From the NCBI RefSeq assembly GCF_900078705.1, contig NZ_FKIF01000002.1:372001-436000 (forward strand): 64,000 nucleotides of DNA. Direction: 5' to 3'. The notes beneath the pieces were generated by a model. The model saw nothing but the letters and a program-made list of their open reading frames with translations. It ran no database searches and was not told the DNA's origin. This stretch comes from Bordetella ansorpii. GTDB lineage: Bacteria; Pseudomonadota; Gammaproteobacteria; Burkholderiales; Burkholderiaceae_B. A program made the position numbers and the translations under genes. Each line of letters starts with the position of its first letter. The stretch's first letter is position 1. Below are positions 40,146 through 48,774 of the stretch, one piece after another.

Positions 40146-41555
40146 TCAGAACTGGAAGTAGAGGAAAGGCACCGCGCCGCGCGCGGCGATCAGGCCGAAC
40201 GACAACAGGAAGCCCGCCAGCGGCCACGCGGACCGCCACAACTGGCGCAGATGCGTATCGGGCCGGCTGGCCCACCAGGGGTTCAGGGCCGGCAGGATCA
40301 CGCAGGCGACGCCCAGCGCCGCGGCCAGCGCGTGCACGGGCCGCACGATCACGGCCAGCGCATCGGACAGGCCGATGCCGTTCAGGCCGAACTGGCCGCG
40401 ATACATGTTCATCGCCGATTCGAAACCCACGGCGCGGAACAGCGTCCAGGCCAGCATCACGAACAGCAGCGTCAGCACGTGCGACAACCCGCGTGGCACG
40501 GCGGGCAAGCCGCCTTCGTTCCAGGCGCGCGCCACGGCCAGCGCCAGGCCGTGCGCGATGCCCCACAGCAGGAAGTTCCAGCTGTCGCCGCCATGCCAGA
40601 GCCCGGCGATGGCCATGGTGAGCAGCAGGTTGCGATAGGTGGCCCAGCGGCCTCCCCGGTTGCCGCCCATGGGGATGTAGAGATAGTCGCGGATCCAGCT
40701 GGACAGCGACAGGTGCCAGCGGCGCCAGAAGTCCTGGATGCTGCGGGCAAGATAGGGATTGTCGAAGTTCTCGGGAAAGTGGAAGCCCAGCATCTGCCCC
40801 AGGCCGATGGCCATGGCGCTGTAGCCCGCGAAGTCGAAGAACAGCTGCAGCGTATACGCGCCGCACCCCAGCCACGCATCGGCCAGCGTGGGGTTGGGCA
40901 AGGCGAAGGCCGCGTCCACCAGCGGCGACAGCGTATCGGCCACCAGCACCTTCATGCTGACGCCGATCATGAAGCGGCGCGCGCCCGACGCGAAACCTGC
41001 CCAGTCGACCAGGCGGCTTTCCAGCTCGCGCTTGACCCACTGGTACCGGATGATGGGGCCGGCGATCAGGTGCACGAACATGGCCTGGTAGGCGCCGTAG
41101 CTGATGAAGCTGCGGTCCGCCGGCACGGTGCGGCGCTGCACGTCGATCAGGTATGACACCGATTGCAGCACGATGAAGGACAGTCCGATCGGCAGCACCA
41201 CGCGCTGCCATTCGATGGGCATCGCGCCCATCATCTGGCCCACGTGGCTGGCGCTCTCGACGACGATGTTGGCGTACTTGAACCAGCACAGCGTCGCCAC
41301 GTTGATGCAGATGAACAGCACCAGCCGCCGCATGCGTCCACGGTCGGTCTGCGCGCCTTCGATGACCATCCCGCCGATCCAGCCCAGCGCCGTCAACGCG
41401 ATGAACAGCAGCAGGTAGACGGGGCTCCACCAGCCATAGAAGATCCAGCTGGACACCAGCAGGATGGCGTTGCGGTGGCGTGGCGCGCCCAGCGCGTACA
41501 CGAGCAGGAACGCCGGCAGGAACAGCGTCAGGAACTCCAGCGATGCAAAGACCAT
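40146..41555 (-). CDS. wssH: MBOAT-family O-acyltransferase, cellulose acetylation (WssH/AlgI-like)
   Basis: 469 residues with about ten membrane segments. It opens MVFASLEFLTLFLPAFLLVY, typical of AlgI. Signature motifs: SWIFYGWWSP, LPIGLSFIVLQSVSYLIDV, FFDFAGYSAMAIGLG and the catalytic histidine in TMAIAGLWHGGDSWNFLLWG, together with the RRWHLSLSSWIRDYLYIP segment. It passes acetyl groups from cytoplasmic acetyl-CoA across the inner membrane. Partner of the AlgJ/X-type protein encoded next. In SBW25 the same function belongs to WssH. Confidence 0.93.
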   Translation of the reverse strand: MVFASLEFLTLFLPAFLLVYALGAPRHRNAILLVSSWIFYGWWSPVYLLLFIALTALGWIGGMVIEGAQTDRGRMRRLVLFICINVATLCWFKYANIVVESASHVGQMMGAMPIEWQRVVLPIGLSFIVLQSVSYLIDVQRRTVPADRSFISYGAYQAMFVHLIAGPIIRYQWVKRELESRLVDWAGFASGARRFMIGVSMKVLVADTLSPLVDAAFALPNPTLADAWLGCGAYTLQLFFDFAGYSAMAIGLGQMLGFHFPENFDNPYLARSIQDFWRRWHLSLSSWIRDYLYIPMGGNRGGRWATYRNLLLTMAIAGLWHGGDSWNFLLWGIAHGLALAVARAWNEGGLPAVPRGLSHVLTLLFVMLAWTLFRAVGFESAMNMYRGQFGLNGIGLSDALAVIVRPVHALAAALGVACVILPALNPWWASRPDTHLRQLWRSAWPLAGFLLSFGLIAARGAVPFLYFQF

Positions 41556-41640
41556 GCTTGATTATTCTTTTGTGTCAGTGAAGGGGCGGACGCAACCGCG
41601 CGATGGCGGGGGACGGTAAAGCAGGATTAGAATCGGCCGC

Positions 41641-42507
41641 ATGCGTAGCCAGCCGAAGCCGAGATTCTTGCCGCGGATTCTTTCCGCAATATGCCGCTTG
41701 CTGGCGGCCGCGCTGCTTTGCGTGCCGGCGTGGCGGACCTCGGCGCAAACCGTGGCCATCACCTTCGACGATGGCTTCGACCCGCGCGGCGAGCCCCGGG
41801 CCGCGCAATGGAACCAGCACTTGCTGGACACGCTGGCCAGGCACCACATCCGCACCATGTTCTTTCCGGCGGGCTTCATGGTCGACAGCCCCGAGGGCCT
41901 GGCCCTGGTGCGCGCCTGGGGCGCCGCCGGCCATGCGATCGGCAACCACACCTACACGCACAAGGGCTATGTGGATGGGACGTCGCCCGCGGCCTTCCTG
42001 CAGGACGTCCTGCAGGAGCAGGACCTGGTCGGCGGCATGCCGGGCTGGTGCCCCCGGCTGCGGCTGCCCTACCTGAACGAAGGCAGCACGCCCGAGCGCA
42101 GCAACCAGCTGTATGCGCTGCTGGCCAGCCGGGGCTACGCGCTGGCCCCCGTCACCATCACCATCGACGACTGGAACTACAACGAACGCTTCATGGCGGC
42201 CGCCAACAAGAATCCGGCGCTGGACGTCGAGGCGTTCCGCAAACCCTATCTCGACAGGCTGTGGCAGGAAGTGCAGCGCCAGGAAGCGGAATGGAAGCAG
42301 CGGCTGGGACGCAGTCCGGTACACGTTCTGCTGCTGCATGCCAACGGCCTGAACACCATCGTGCTGCCGGACATCCTGGCGAAATTCGAAGCCAACGGCT
42401 GGTCGTTCGCCGACCCGGCCGTCGCATTCACCGATCCGATCTACCAGCGCGGCTACACCGACGCCGCCGGCGCGCAGCACGCGCTGCCGGTGCCCGCCTG
42501 CCGCTGA
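41641..42507 (+). CDS. Secreted polysaccharide deacetylase (NodB fold)
   Basis: 288 residues. Signal peptide (ILSAICRLLAAALLCVPA) with cleavage near RTSAQTVA. NodB motif 1 is VAITFDDGFDPRG with the catalytic and metal aspartates; motif 2 is HAIGNHTYTHKGY with the two metal histidines. The C-terminal half (LLHANGLNTIVLPDILAKF) includes the usual conserved histidine. It is on the opposite strand between the MBOAT gene and the AlgF-like gene, dividing the acetylation module. It could trim acetyl groups from the acetylated cellulose or from another polysaccharide; this is inference. Confidence 0.9.
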   Translation: MRSQPKPRFLPRILSAICRLLAAALLCVPAWRTSAQTVAITFDDGFDPRGEPRAAQWNQHLLDTLARHHIRTMFFPAGFMVDSPEGLALVRAWGAAGHAIGNHTYTHKGYVDGTSPAAFLQDVLQEQDLVGGMPGWCPRLRLPYLNEGSTPERSNQLYALLASRGYALAPVTITIDDWNYNERFMAAANKNPALDVEAFRKPYLDRLWQEVQRQEAEWKQRLGRSPVHVLLLHANGLNTIVLPDILAKFEANGWSFADPAVAFTDPIYQRGYTDAAGAQHALPVPACR

Positions 42508-42550
42508 CCTGGCACCCGGAGGGTGCGCCGCGCCAGGCCGGGCCGTCATC

Positions 42551-43225
42551 TCAACGCGCCACCGTGTCGGTCGCGGCGAAGATGCGCGAACCCTGTCCCG
42601 CGGGCACCAGGAACACCGTATAGCGCTGGCCGGCCTCCAGCGTGCCCAGGTTCAGCGCCTCGCCCACGGGCTGGCCGCCGCACGCCAATTGCACGGCCAG
42701 CATGACGGGATTGACCTGCCGGCGCTTGGCCTGGCCTTGCGGCACGCCGTCCAGCAGGGTGATGTCGCGGCCCGCCACGCGCAGCGCGGCCGAGGCGCAA
42801 CGCGCATCCAGGTTGTAGAACGCCACCGAAGCCTTCAGTGCATTGAAGTCATCGGGCTGCTCGCGCACGATCGTGGCCGTGAACGCGCCCGCGGCGTCCT
42901 CCAGGCCCACCACGCTGGCGAATTCGCCCGGTTGCACGGTGACCGACACGTTCTGCTTCGTGCCGCCGTCGCGCACCAGCGCACCCTCGATGGCGCGGCC
43001 AGCGCGAATCGGCAGGAAGTCGGAGGCCGGCTTGGCCGCGTCCAGCTTCAGCCGCGCATTCGAGCCGGAGGCGACGACCTCCACCGGTTTGCCGCCGCCA
43101 TTGACGAAGCGCACGAAGGACGAATCCTCGGCCGGCCCGGTCTCGTAGAGCGGGACCTCGGCGGCGCCCGCCGTCACGCAGGACAGCGCCCCCAACAAGC
43201 TCAACAGTATCAGCGATGTCTTCAT
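42551..43225 (-). CDS. wssG: AlgF-like periplasmic acetylation protein (WssG-like)
   Basis: 224 residues. Signal peptide MKTSLILLSLLGALSCVTAG, cleaved near AGAAEVPLY. The mature protein shows the AlgF-style pairs of small beta domains: LYETGPAEDSSFVRFVNGG then VASVVGLEDAAGAFTATIV-like phrases and FYNLDARCASAALRVAG. AlgF/WssG proteins bridge the MBOAT and the SGNH transferase in the periplasm. It overlaps the preceding SGNH gene by four bases. It is separated from wssH by the oppositely oriented deacetylase, so the module is transcribed as two parts. Confidence 0.82.
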   Translation of the reverse strand: MKTSLILLSLLGALSCVTAGAAEVPLYETGPAEDSSFVRFVNGGGKPVEVVASGSNARLKLDAAKPASDFLPIRAGRAIEGALVRDGGTKQNVSVTVQPGEFASVVGLEDAAGAFTATIVREQPDDFNALKASVAFYNLDARCASAALRVAGRDITLLDGVPQGQAKRRQVNPVMLAVQLACGGQPVGEALNLGTLEAGQRYTVFLVPAGQGSRIFAATDTVAR

Positions 43226-43878
43226 TTCTTCAGTTTCAGGATGGCGGGAGAGGTGGCCAGCGCGTCGACGATGGCCTTGCTCCAGGAGGCATAGCCCGTC
43301 TGCGTGAAATGCTGCCCATCCAGCGTCTGCCACTGGCCGGGCTTGGAGAACTTGAGGGAATCGACGTAGGTGCACGGCGCCACATTGGAGGCCAGGAACT
43401 TGGACAGTTCCATCGTGCGCGGGGCGTTCTTCGAGAAAGGCCCGCCTTCGGTGCCCCAGGCCGGACCGATCCAGATGCAGGTGGTCTTGGTGGCGGCGAT
43501 GGCCTTGGTCAGGCCGGTGACTTCCTGCCAGGCCCAGGTCTTGGGAAACACCGGCTTGTCGTACGAGCCCATGGTGTCGCCCATGATGACGACCACGACG
43601 TCGGGCTTGTCTTTCTGGATGAGCTCGGTGATGGGCGTGGTGCGCGCTTCCTTGCCCTGCAACACGGCAGGGCTGGTGCCGACCTGGTCGGCGCCGCAAT
43701 CCACGGGCACCGACGTCAGCCAGCGCGAGGGGCTGGCGCCGCAGGCTCCCACGGAATGCACTTGCGCCCCCTGCGCCAGCAGCGCCTTGTGCAGCGGCTC
43801 GCGCAGATAGTTGGACAGGGTCATGTGGCTTTCGCCGATGACAAGCAGGGACAGTCCCGCCAGGGCGGACAGGGGCAT
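43222..43878 (-). CDS. wssF: SGNH/GDSL-type hydrolase, acetylation module (WssF-like), copy 2
   Basis: 218 residues. It starts MPLSALAGLSLLVIGESHMT, a short hydrophobic leader running straight into the nucleophile block I (GESH in place of GDSL). Other blocks: VVVIMGDTMGSYDKP (oxyanion-type region), CIWIGPAWGTEGG, and the C-terminal DGQHFTQTGY with the Asp-His pair. Four cysteines suggest disulphides, consistent with export. It is about half identical to the next SGNH protein by eye. Context assigns it to cellulose acetylation, as in Pseudomonas wssF; the acceptor is unproven. Confidence 0.8.
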   Translation of the reverse strand: MPLSALAGLSLLVIGESHMTLSNYLREPLHKALLAQGAQVHSVGACGASPSRWLTSVPVDCGADQVGTSPAVLQGKEARTTPITELIQKDKPDVVVVIMGDTMGSYDKPVFPKTWAWQEVTGLTKAIAATKTTCIWIGPAWGTEGGPFSKNAPRTMELSKFLASNVAPCTYVDSLKFSKPGQWQTLDGQHFTQTGYASWSKAIVDALATSPAILKLKK

Positions 43879-43921
43879 TGCGTATCCTTCGTCTGGATGC
43901 CGCGCGGACGCGCGCGGTTGC

Positions 43922-44581
43922 TTAAGGCTTCGGTTTCGTCACGCCGGGAAGCTGGATGATCGCATCGGCAATGTCCTTGCCCCAGTACTTGTAGGCGGTG
44001 GTCGTCAGGTGCTGGCCGTCGGTGCTGCCCCACTCGCCGGGCTTGGCCATCTTGGTCGAATCGATGTACGTGCATGGCGAGACGTTGGTCGCCAGGAACG
44101 ACGACACCTGCTGCACGCGCGAGAACGTCTTGTTGTACTTGCCGCCTTCGCTGCCCCACGGCGGACCGACCCAGACGCAGGCGGTCTTGGTGCTGGCCAG
44201 CGCCTTGGTCAAGGCCGTGGTCTGTTGCCAGGCCCAGGTCTTGGGGAACACGTCCTTGCCGTAGCCGCCGATGGTGTCGCCCATGACGATGACGACCAGG
44301 TCGGGCTTGTCGGCGGCCACCAGTTGCGTGATGGGGGTGGTGCTGGCGCTCTGCTTCTGCACCAGCGGCGCCTTGCCCAGACGTTCGGCCCCGCCGCAAT
44401 TGCCCTGCGTGGCGGCGACCCAGTCGCCCGGGTTCGAGCCGCACACGCTTACTGTGTGCACCTGCTTGGCGCCGTTGGCCAGCAGGTTGTCGTGCAGCGT
44501 GTCGATCAGATAGCCGGGATAACCGAGATGACTGTCGCCGACGACCAGGATGGTGAGACCGGCAAGGGCGGATGCGAGCAT
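43922..44581 (-). CDS. SGNH/GDSL-type hydrolase, acetylation module (WssF-like), copy 1
   Basis: 219 residues, beginning MLASALAGLTILVVGDSHLG; block I is GDSH. Conserved segments run parallel to its neighbour: IVMGDTIGGYGKDVFPKTW, CVWVGPPWGSEGG, and DGQHLTTTAYKYW. The cysteines are retained (VCGSNPG, NCGGAE, ACVWVG, SPCTYI). Tandem duplicate of the next gene (43-base gap). It follows bcsC by 32 bases, tying the acetylation module to the cellulose operon. Confidence 0.82.
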   Translation of the reverse strand: MLASALAGLTILVVGDSHLGYPGYLIDTLHDNLLANGAKQVHTVSVCGSNPGDWVAATQGNCGGAERLGKAPLVQKQSASTTPITQLVAADKPDLVVIVMGDTIGGYGKDVFPKTWAWQQTTALTKALASTKTACVWVGPPWGSEGGKYNKTFSRVQQVSSFLATNVSPCTYIDSTKMAKPGEWGSTDGQHLTTTAYKYWGKDIADAIIQLPGVTKPKP

Positions 44582-44613
44582 GATGATGAGTTCCTGAAAA
44601 TTCGAAGTGTGGA

Positions 44614-47600
44614 CTACCGGCTGTACGGCGAGCGATACGGCACGACCGGCAGCTCCATGGACTGTTTCTGCGGATAGAACGAGTACCGCAGATACAAGCC
44701 GCCGGCCACTTGCCGGTAGTCGCTGGCGTTATCCATCGACACTGTTGCGCCCACGTGCAGATTCTTCGACAGCTGGTATTCGCCCGTGGCGCCCAGGTTG
44801 TAGCCCACGCCGGTCTTGGACTGGCCGGGGTACACGGCGCCATCGTTCAGGCCGGCGGCCCCGGCCGACAGGGCCGCCACGCGCTGGCGTTCACCGCTGG
44901 TCGGGAAGTACTTGGCGTTGCTTTCGCGGAAATGCTGGACGCCGACCGAGCCCTGCACTTTGTAGCTGAAGCGGTCCGAACGCTGCGCCCACGTGACGGG
45001 CAGGCTGAGCGAATAGAATTCCTGCGGGCTGAAGTAGCCGCCATTGCCGTACGTGGCGAAACGCTGGTTGTTCCTGTAGAACGTGCCGCCCACGTTCACG
45101 CCGGCCGTCAACAGGCTGTCCTTGTCGCGATGCAGATACACGTAGGAACCGCCGCCGATCTCGGTGCGCGTGTTCGACGCCACGTTGCGGCCGTTCAGGG
45201 ACTGCCACGAGCCATAGCCATATACGCCGTGGGTGGGCCGATCGATGCCGATCTGGCCCTGCACACCGGTGGCCGTCACGCCGCCCCACGTGTCGCCCGT
45301 ACGGGCATCGCGCGCGCCGGCGAACGACGCCAGGCTGTCGGTGACCGCGCGGCGGGACGCGCCCGCCGAATACCAGGTGCCGGCCTTGGGATCGATGGAC
45401 CCCTTGATCTCCACGCCCCCGACCACGTTGCTCTTGAGAAAGCCCAGCGGGGTCGTGCCGATGTCGGCCTTCAGGCGGTTGGTCTCGTAGCCGATCGACA
45501 GCCCGACGCCGCTGTCCTTCTGCGCACCCGGCCCGCCTGTGGCGCCCGCCTGCTGCGCCAGCGCGGCCACGGGGCCGCCGCCGAACTGGCTGCGGCTGAC
45601 CATGTCGTCGCGCACCGAACGGGCATTCAGTTGCACGGGAGTGGCGCGCAGCGACAACTTGCCTTCGCCCAGGGGCAGGCGCGCCTCGACGGGCTGCTGC
45701 ATCATCGTGAGCTTGCTGGTGCCGGGCTGACCGTTGTTGGACTGCGCGAAGGCGCCAGCAAGGATCTGTGGCGAGCGCTCCGCGCGCAGATCCTGCAGTT
45801 CGTTCTGCATGGCGCGCAGATCGGAAGGCGAGTCGGCCGGCTGCGCGGCTCGCGCCGGCGCGGTGGCCACGGTACGCGGCACGGTGATGCTCTGCGAGGC
45901 GCTTCCCGGCCGGCCCACCAGCAGATCCTGCGACCCCGGACCGGCGGTACCCGCGGCCACCGCGCGCTTGGCCGACGGGCCCGGCGGTTCGCGGGTCGCC
46001 ACGACGGGCTGCACGATCGCCGACGGCGCGTTGCGTTGCGGCGGAGCCAGGGGCGCCGACGGCGGCGCATCGCCGACGGGCCTGGGCGAAGGAACGGCCA
46101 GCAATTCGACCGTAGGCGGCTGCCGGCCCGGTGCCACGGCCGGATAAGACTCCTGCATGCCCTCGTACGGCACCGAGTACTGCGAAGTCCGGCCAGCGAA
46201 GGGGTTGTCGTACGCGGCGGGCTGGGTATCCGCCATGGCCAGCTGCGTCTGTCCGCGCGCCTCCTTGACCTTGATGGCCTGGGCCAGCAGGTCGAGCGCC
46301 TTGCCGCTCTTGCCGCGCATGCGGTAGACACGTGCCGCGCCGGCCAGAATGTCGGGATCGTCCGGCGCCGCCGCGACGGCGCGTTCGAGCGTCTCATCGG
46401 CATAACGGCTGTCCTGCCCCTGCGCGGCGACCTGCGCGGCGCCCAGCAGCAGATTGGCATTGTTCGGCTCGCGCTCCACCAATTGCCTGTACAGGTCCAG
46501 CGCCTTGGCGTTGTCGCCGCTGTCGGCGTACATGCGCGCCAGCGTGCCCACGGCCAGGGGATCGTTGGGACGCTTGTTCAGCACGGGAGACAGCGTGTCG
46601 TAGGCGTTGGCCAACTGGCCGCGCTGGCGCAGCAGATCGGCCTGGCGCACGGTGTAGAGCATCACCAGGTCTTCCTGCTGGCGGGCCTGGTCGGGCGTCA
46701 GCGGCTGCGCCTGGATCTGGCGCAACACCCTGGCCGCCTCGACATCCTGTTCGGTCTTCAGCAGCAGGCCCGCATAGGGCAGCAGGGCATCGGGGCGGGA
46801 ACCGCCCGGGCCGCTCTGCAATTGCCGCATCAGGCTCATGCCGCGCGCCGTGTCGCCGGCATCGACGTAGGCCTGCGCAATGGTGCCGATCAGCGCGGGA
46901 TTGCGTCCCGCCGAGGATTCGAGCCGGGCCAGCATGGCGCGCGCCTCTTCCGGGTGGCCGGCGCGGCCGACCTCGGCGGCGCGCAGCGCCTGCATCTGGA
47001 CGCCCACCTGCATCTCGGTGGCCGCCATGGCCGGCGTGCGCGCGGACTCGGGAATACGCGCCAGCGTTTCCTGGGCCTTGGCCGATTCGCCCATCTGCAT
47101 CGACAGCAGGGCGCTGGCGTACAGCGCGTCGGGCATGTCCGGGTGGGACGCCAGCAGGCCGTCCACGATACCGCGGGCCTCGGTGCGCTGGCCCTTTTCC
47201 AGGTACTGGCGCGCCAGGTCCAGGCGGATCCAGGGATTGTTCGGATCGTCGCGCAAGGCGTCTTCCAGCGCAAGCCGCGCGCCCTCGCTGTCGCCGCGCT
47301 GCTCGGCCGCCTTGGCGCGCCCTGCGGCGACGGCGGCTCGCAACTGGGGCAGGTCGCCCAGATCCGCTCTCTGCGAGGCGCTCATGCCGTTGACCAGTTG
47401 CATGGCCTGTTCGGAACGGCCCGTCTGGCCCAGCACGCCCACCAGGCCGCCGAGCGCCTCGGTGTTGCTCTTGTCGGACGCCAGCACCGCGCGGTAGGTC
47501 TTTTCCGCGGAGGTCAGATCGCCCTGCGCGGCATACGCGCGGGCCAGTCCGTTGCGGCCGGCCGGTTCGCGCGGATCCAGCCGCGTGGCCTGTTCGAACA

Positions 47601-48774
47601 GGCGGCGCGCCGAAGCCGCATCGTTGGCGGCCAGCGCGGCGGTGCCCTGGTTGTAGAGGTTCCAGTAGCGCGCCGAATTCAGCGACTTGCCCCAGTTCGC
47701 GCCGCCCGGCCGCGATACGGCGCGCGTCAGCAGGCGCTCGGCCTCGGGCAGGTTGTTCTGGCGCATGCGCACCACGCCCAGGCCACCCAAGGCGTCGGCA
47801 TTGTTGGGACTGGTTTGCAGCTTGGCGGTGAATTCGCGTTCGGCATCGACCATGTCGCCCCGCCGCAGCGCGGCGTAGCCACGCGCCAGGACAGGATCCA
47901 GGGCCATCGCGACAGGCACCGAATCGCCGGCGCCGCGCGCCAGTTGGGCCGGCGCGGCGGGACGTGTCTGCTGCATCTGCGCGCGGATGTCGGCATCGTC
48001 GGGATGCGACGCCAGGTACGCCTCGAACAGCGGCTTGTCCTCGGGACGCGGGGCCCCCAGCCAGCTCAGCGAGGCGCGCCAGAATTCGGCGGCGGCGCCG
48101 CCGATGTCGCTGCGGGTGGACAACTGTTGCAGCCGGCGGATGCCTTCGGCGCGTGTGCGCTCGTTGCGCGCCATGTGCTGAGCCAGCTGCAGCTGGATGG
48201 AGGGGTTGCCCGGCTGCTGGCTGTCCAGGCGCCGCAGGCCCTGGATGGCGCGTTCCAGGCCGCCGTCGGTGTAGCCCAGGTAGTTGTAGTACTCACGCCC
48301 GACGTCGCCTTGCGGCGTCTTGCCGCCCAGCGCCAGGTCGTACTGCGCGATGGCCGCGCCCATGCCGGGGATGTCGTTCCTGTTGGCCGCGTCCTGCGCC
48401 ATCAGGCGGGCTTTCTCGAGCGCGCTGCGGCCGGGATCGACGGCCAGATTCAGGTCTTGTTCGAGCTGGGGCACGAAACGGCTGTCCGGCGCCGCGGCGC
48501 GCAAGCGCGTCAGGTAGTCGCGCGCCTGCGTCAGTTGCTTGCGATCGATCGCGATGGCGGCCATGCCGTACAGCGCCTCGGGCTGGCGAGGATCGATGAG
48601 CAGCAATTTCTGCCAGGCCTGCGCGGCCTGCTCAGGCTTGCCCTGGGCGCGCCAATAGCGGCCCTGTTCGACCAGCGTGCGGGAAGCATCATCCTGCTGG
48701 GCCCAAGCTGCCGCCGGGTGCGCCAAGGCTGCGGCCAGCAGCCCTAAAACTACCGTGTGACGACGTGCGGACAT
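44614..48774 (-). CDS. bcsC: Cellulose synthase outer-membrane export protein BcsC
   Basis: 1386 residues. The ATG at 48774 gives a signal peptide (RHTVVLGLLAAALAHPAAAW) with cleavage near AQQDDAS. About residues 25-900 consist of tetratricopeptide repeats (for example GKPEQAAQAWQKLLLIDPRQ, then DALGGLGVVRMRQNNLPEAE). After a proline-rich linker (SPRPVGDAPPSAPLAPPQRN) the C-terminal ~340 residues form the outer-membrane barrel (DSGVGLSIGYETNRLKADIG, AGGLYLRYSFYPQKQSMELP). It exports the glucan through the outer membrane. Overlaps the end of bcsZ by 25 bases. The length is somewhat above the E. coli protein. Confidence 0.95.
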   Translation of the reverse strand: MSARRHTVVLGLLAAALAHPAAAWAQQDDASRTLVEQGRYWRAQGKPEQAAQAWQKLLLIDPRQPEALYGMAAIAIDRKQLTQARDYLTRLRAAAPDSRFVPQLEQDLNLAVDPGRSALEKARLMAQDAANRNDIPGMGAAIAQYDLALGGKTPQGDVGREYYNYLGYTDGGLERAIQGLRRLDSQQPGNPSIQLQLAQHMARNERTRAEGIRRLQQLSTRSDIGGAAAEFWRASLSWLGAPRPEDKPLFEAYLASHPDDADIRAQMQQTRPAAPAQLARGAGDSVPVAMALDPVLARGYAALRRGDMVDAEREFTAKLQTSPNNADALGGLGVVRMRQNNLPEAERLLTRAVSRPGGANWGKSLNSARYWNLYNQGTAALAANDAASARRLFEQATRLDPREPAGRNGLARAYAAQGDLTSAEKTYRAVLASDKSNTEALGGLVGVLGQTGRSEQAMQLVNGMSASQRADLGDLPQLRAAVAAGRAKAAEQRGDSEGARLALEDALRDDPNNPWIRLDLARQYLEKGQRTEARGIVDGLLASHPDMPDALYASALLSMQMGESAKAQETLARIPESARTPAMAATEMQVGVQMQALRAAEVGRAGHPEEARAMLARLESSAGRNPALIGTIAQAYVDAGDTARGMSLMRQLQSGPGGSRPDALLPYAGLLLKTEQDVEAARVLRQIQAQPLTPDQARQQEDLVMLYTVRQADLLRQRGQLANAYDTLSPVLNKRPNDPLAVGTLARMYADSGDNAKALDLYRQLVEREPNNANLLLGAAQVAAQGQDSRYADETLERAVAAAPDDPDILAGAARVYRMRGKSGKALDLLAQAIKVKEARGQTQLAMADTQPAAYDNPFAGRTSQYSVPYEGMQESYPAVAPGRQPPTVELLAVPSPRPVGDAPPSAPLAPPQRNAPSAIVQPVVATREPPGPSAKRAVAAGTAGPGSQDLLVGRPGSASQSITVPRTVATAPARAAQPADSPSDLRAMQNELQDLRAERSPQILAGAFAQSNNGQPGTSKLTMMQQPVEARLPLGEGKLSLRATPVQLNARSVRDDMVSRSQFGGGPVAALAQQAGATGGPGAQKDSGVGLSIGYETNRLKADIGTTPLGFLKSNVVGGVEIKGSIDPKAGTWYSAGASRRAVTDSLASFAGARDARTGDTWGGVTATGVQGQIGIDRPTHGVYGYGSWQSLNGRNVASNTRTEIGGGSYVYLHRDKDSLLTAGVNVGGTFYRNNQRFATYGNGGYFSPQEFYSLSLPVTWAQRSDRFSYKVQGSVGVQHFRESNAKYFPTSGERQRVAALSAGAAGLNDGAVYPGQSKTGVGYNLGATGEYQLSKNLHVGATVSMDNASDYRQVAGGLYLRYSFYPQKQSMELPVVPYRSPYSR

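Noticed and set aside
42512-42526. GCACCC/GGGTGC hairpin between the deacetylase and AlgF-like genes as a bidirectional terminator
   Set aside because: Three-base loop and no T-run on either side; too weak to list.
44710-48747. 1345-residue open frame antisense to bcsC
   Set aside because: Arginine/glycine-rich composition and no motif; a shadow produced by GC-rich codon use of bcsC.
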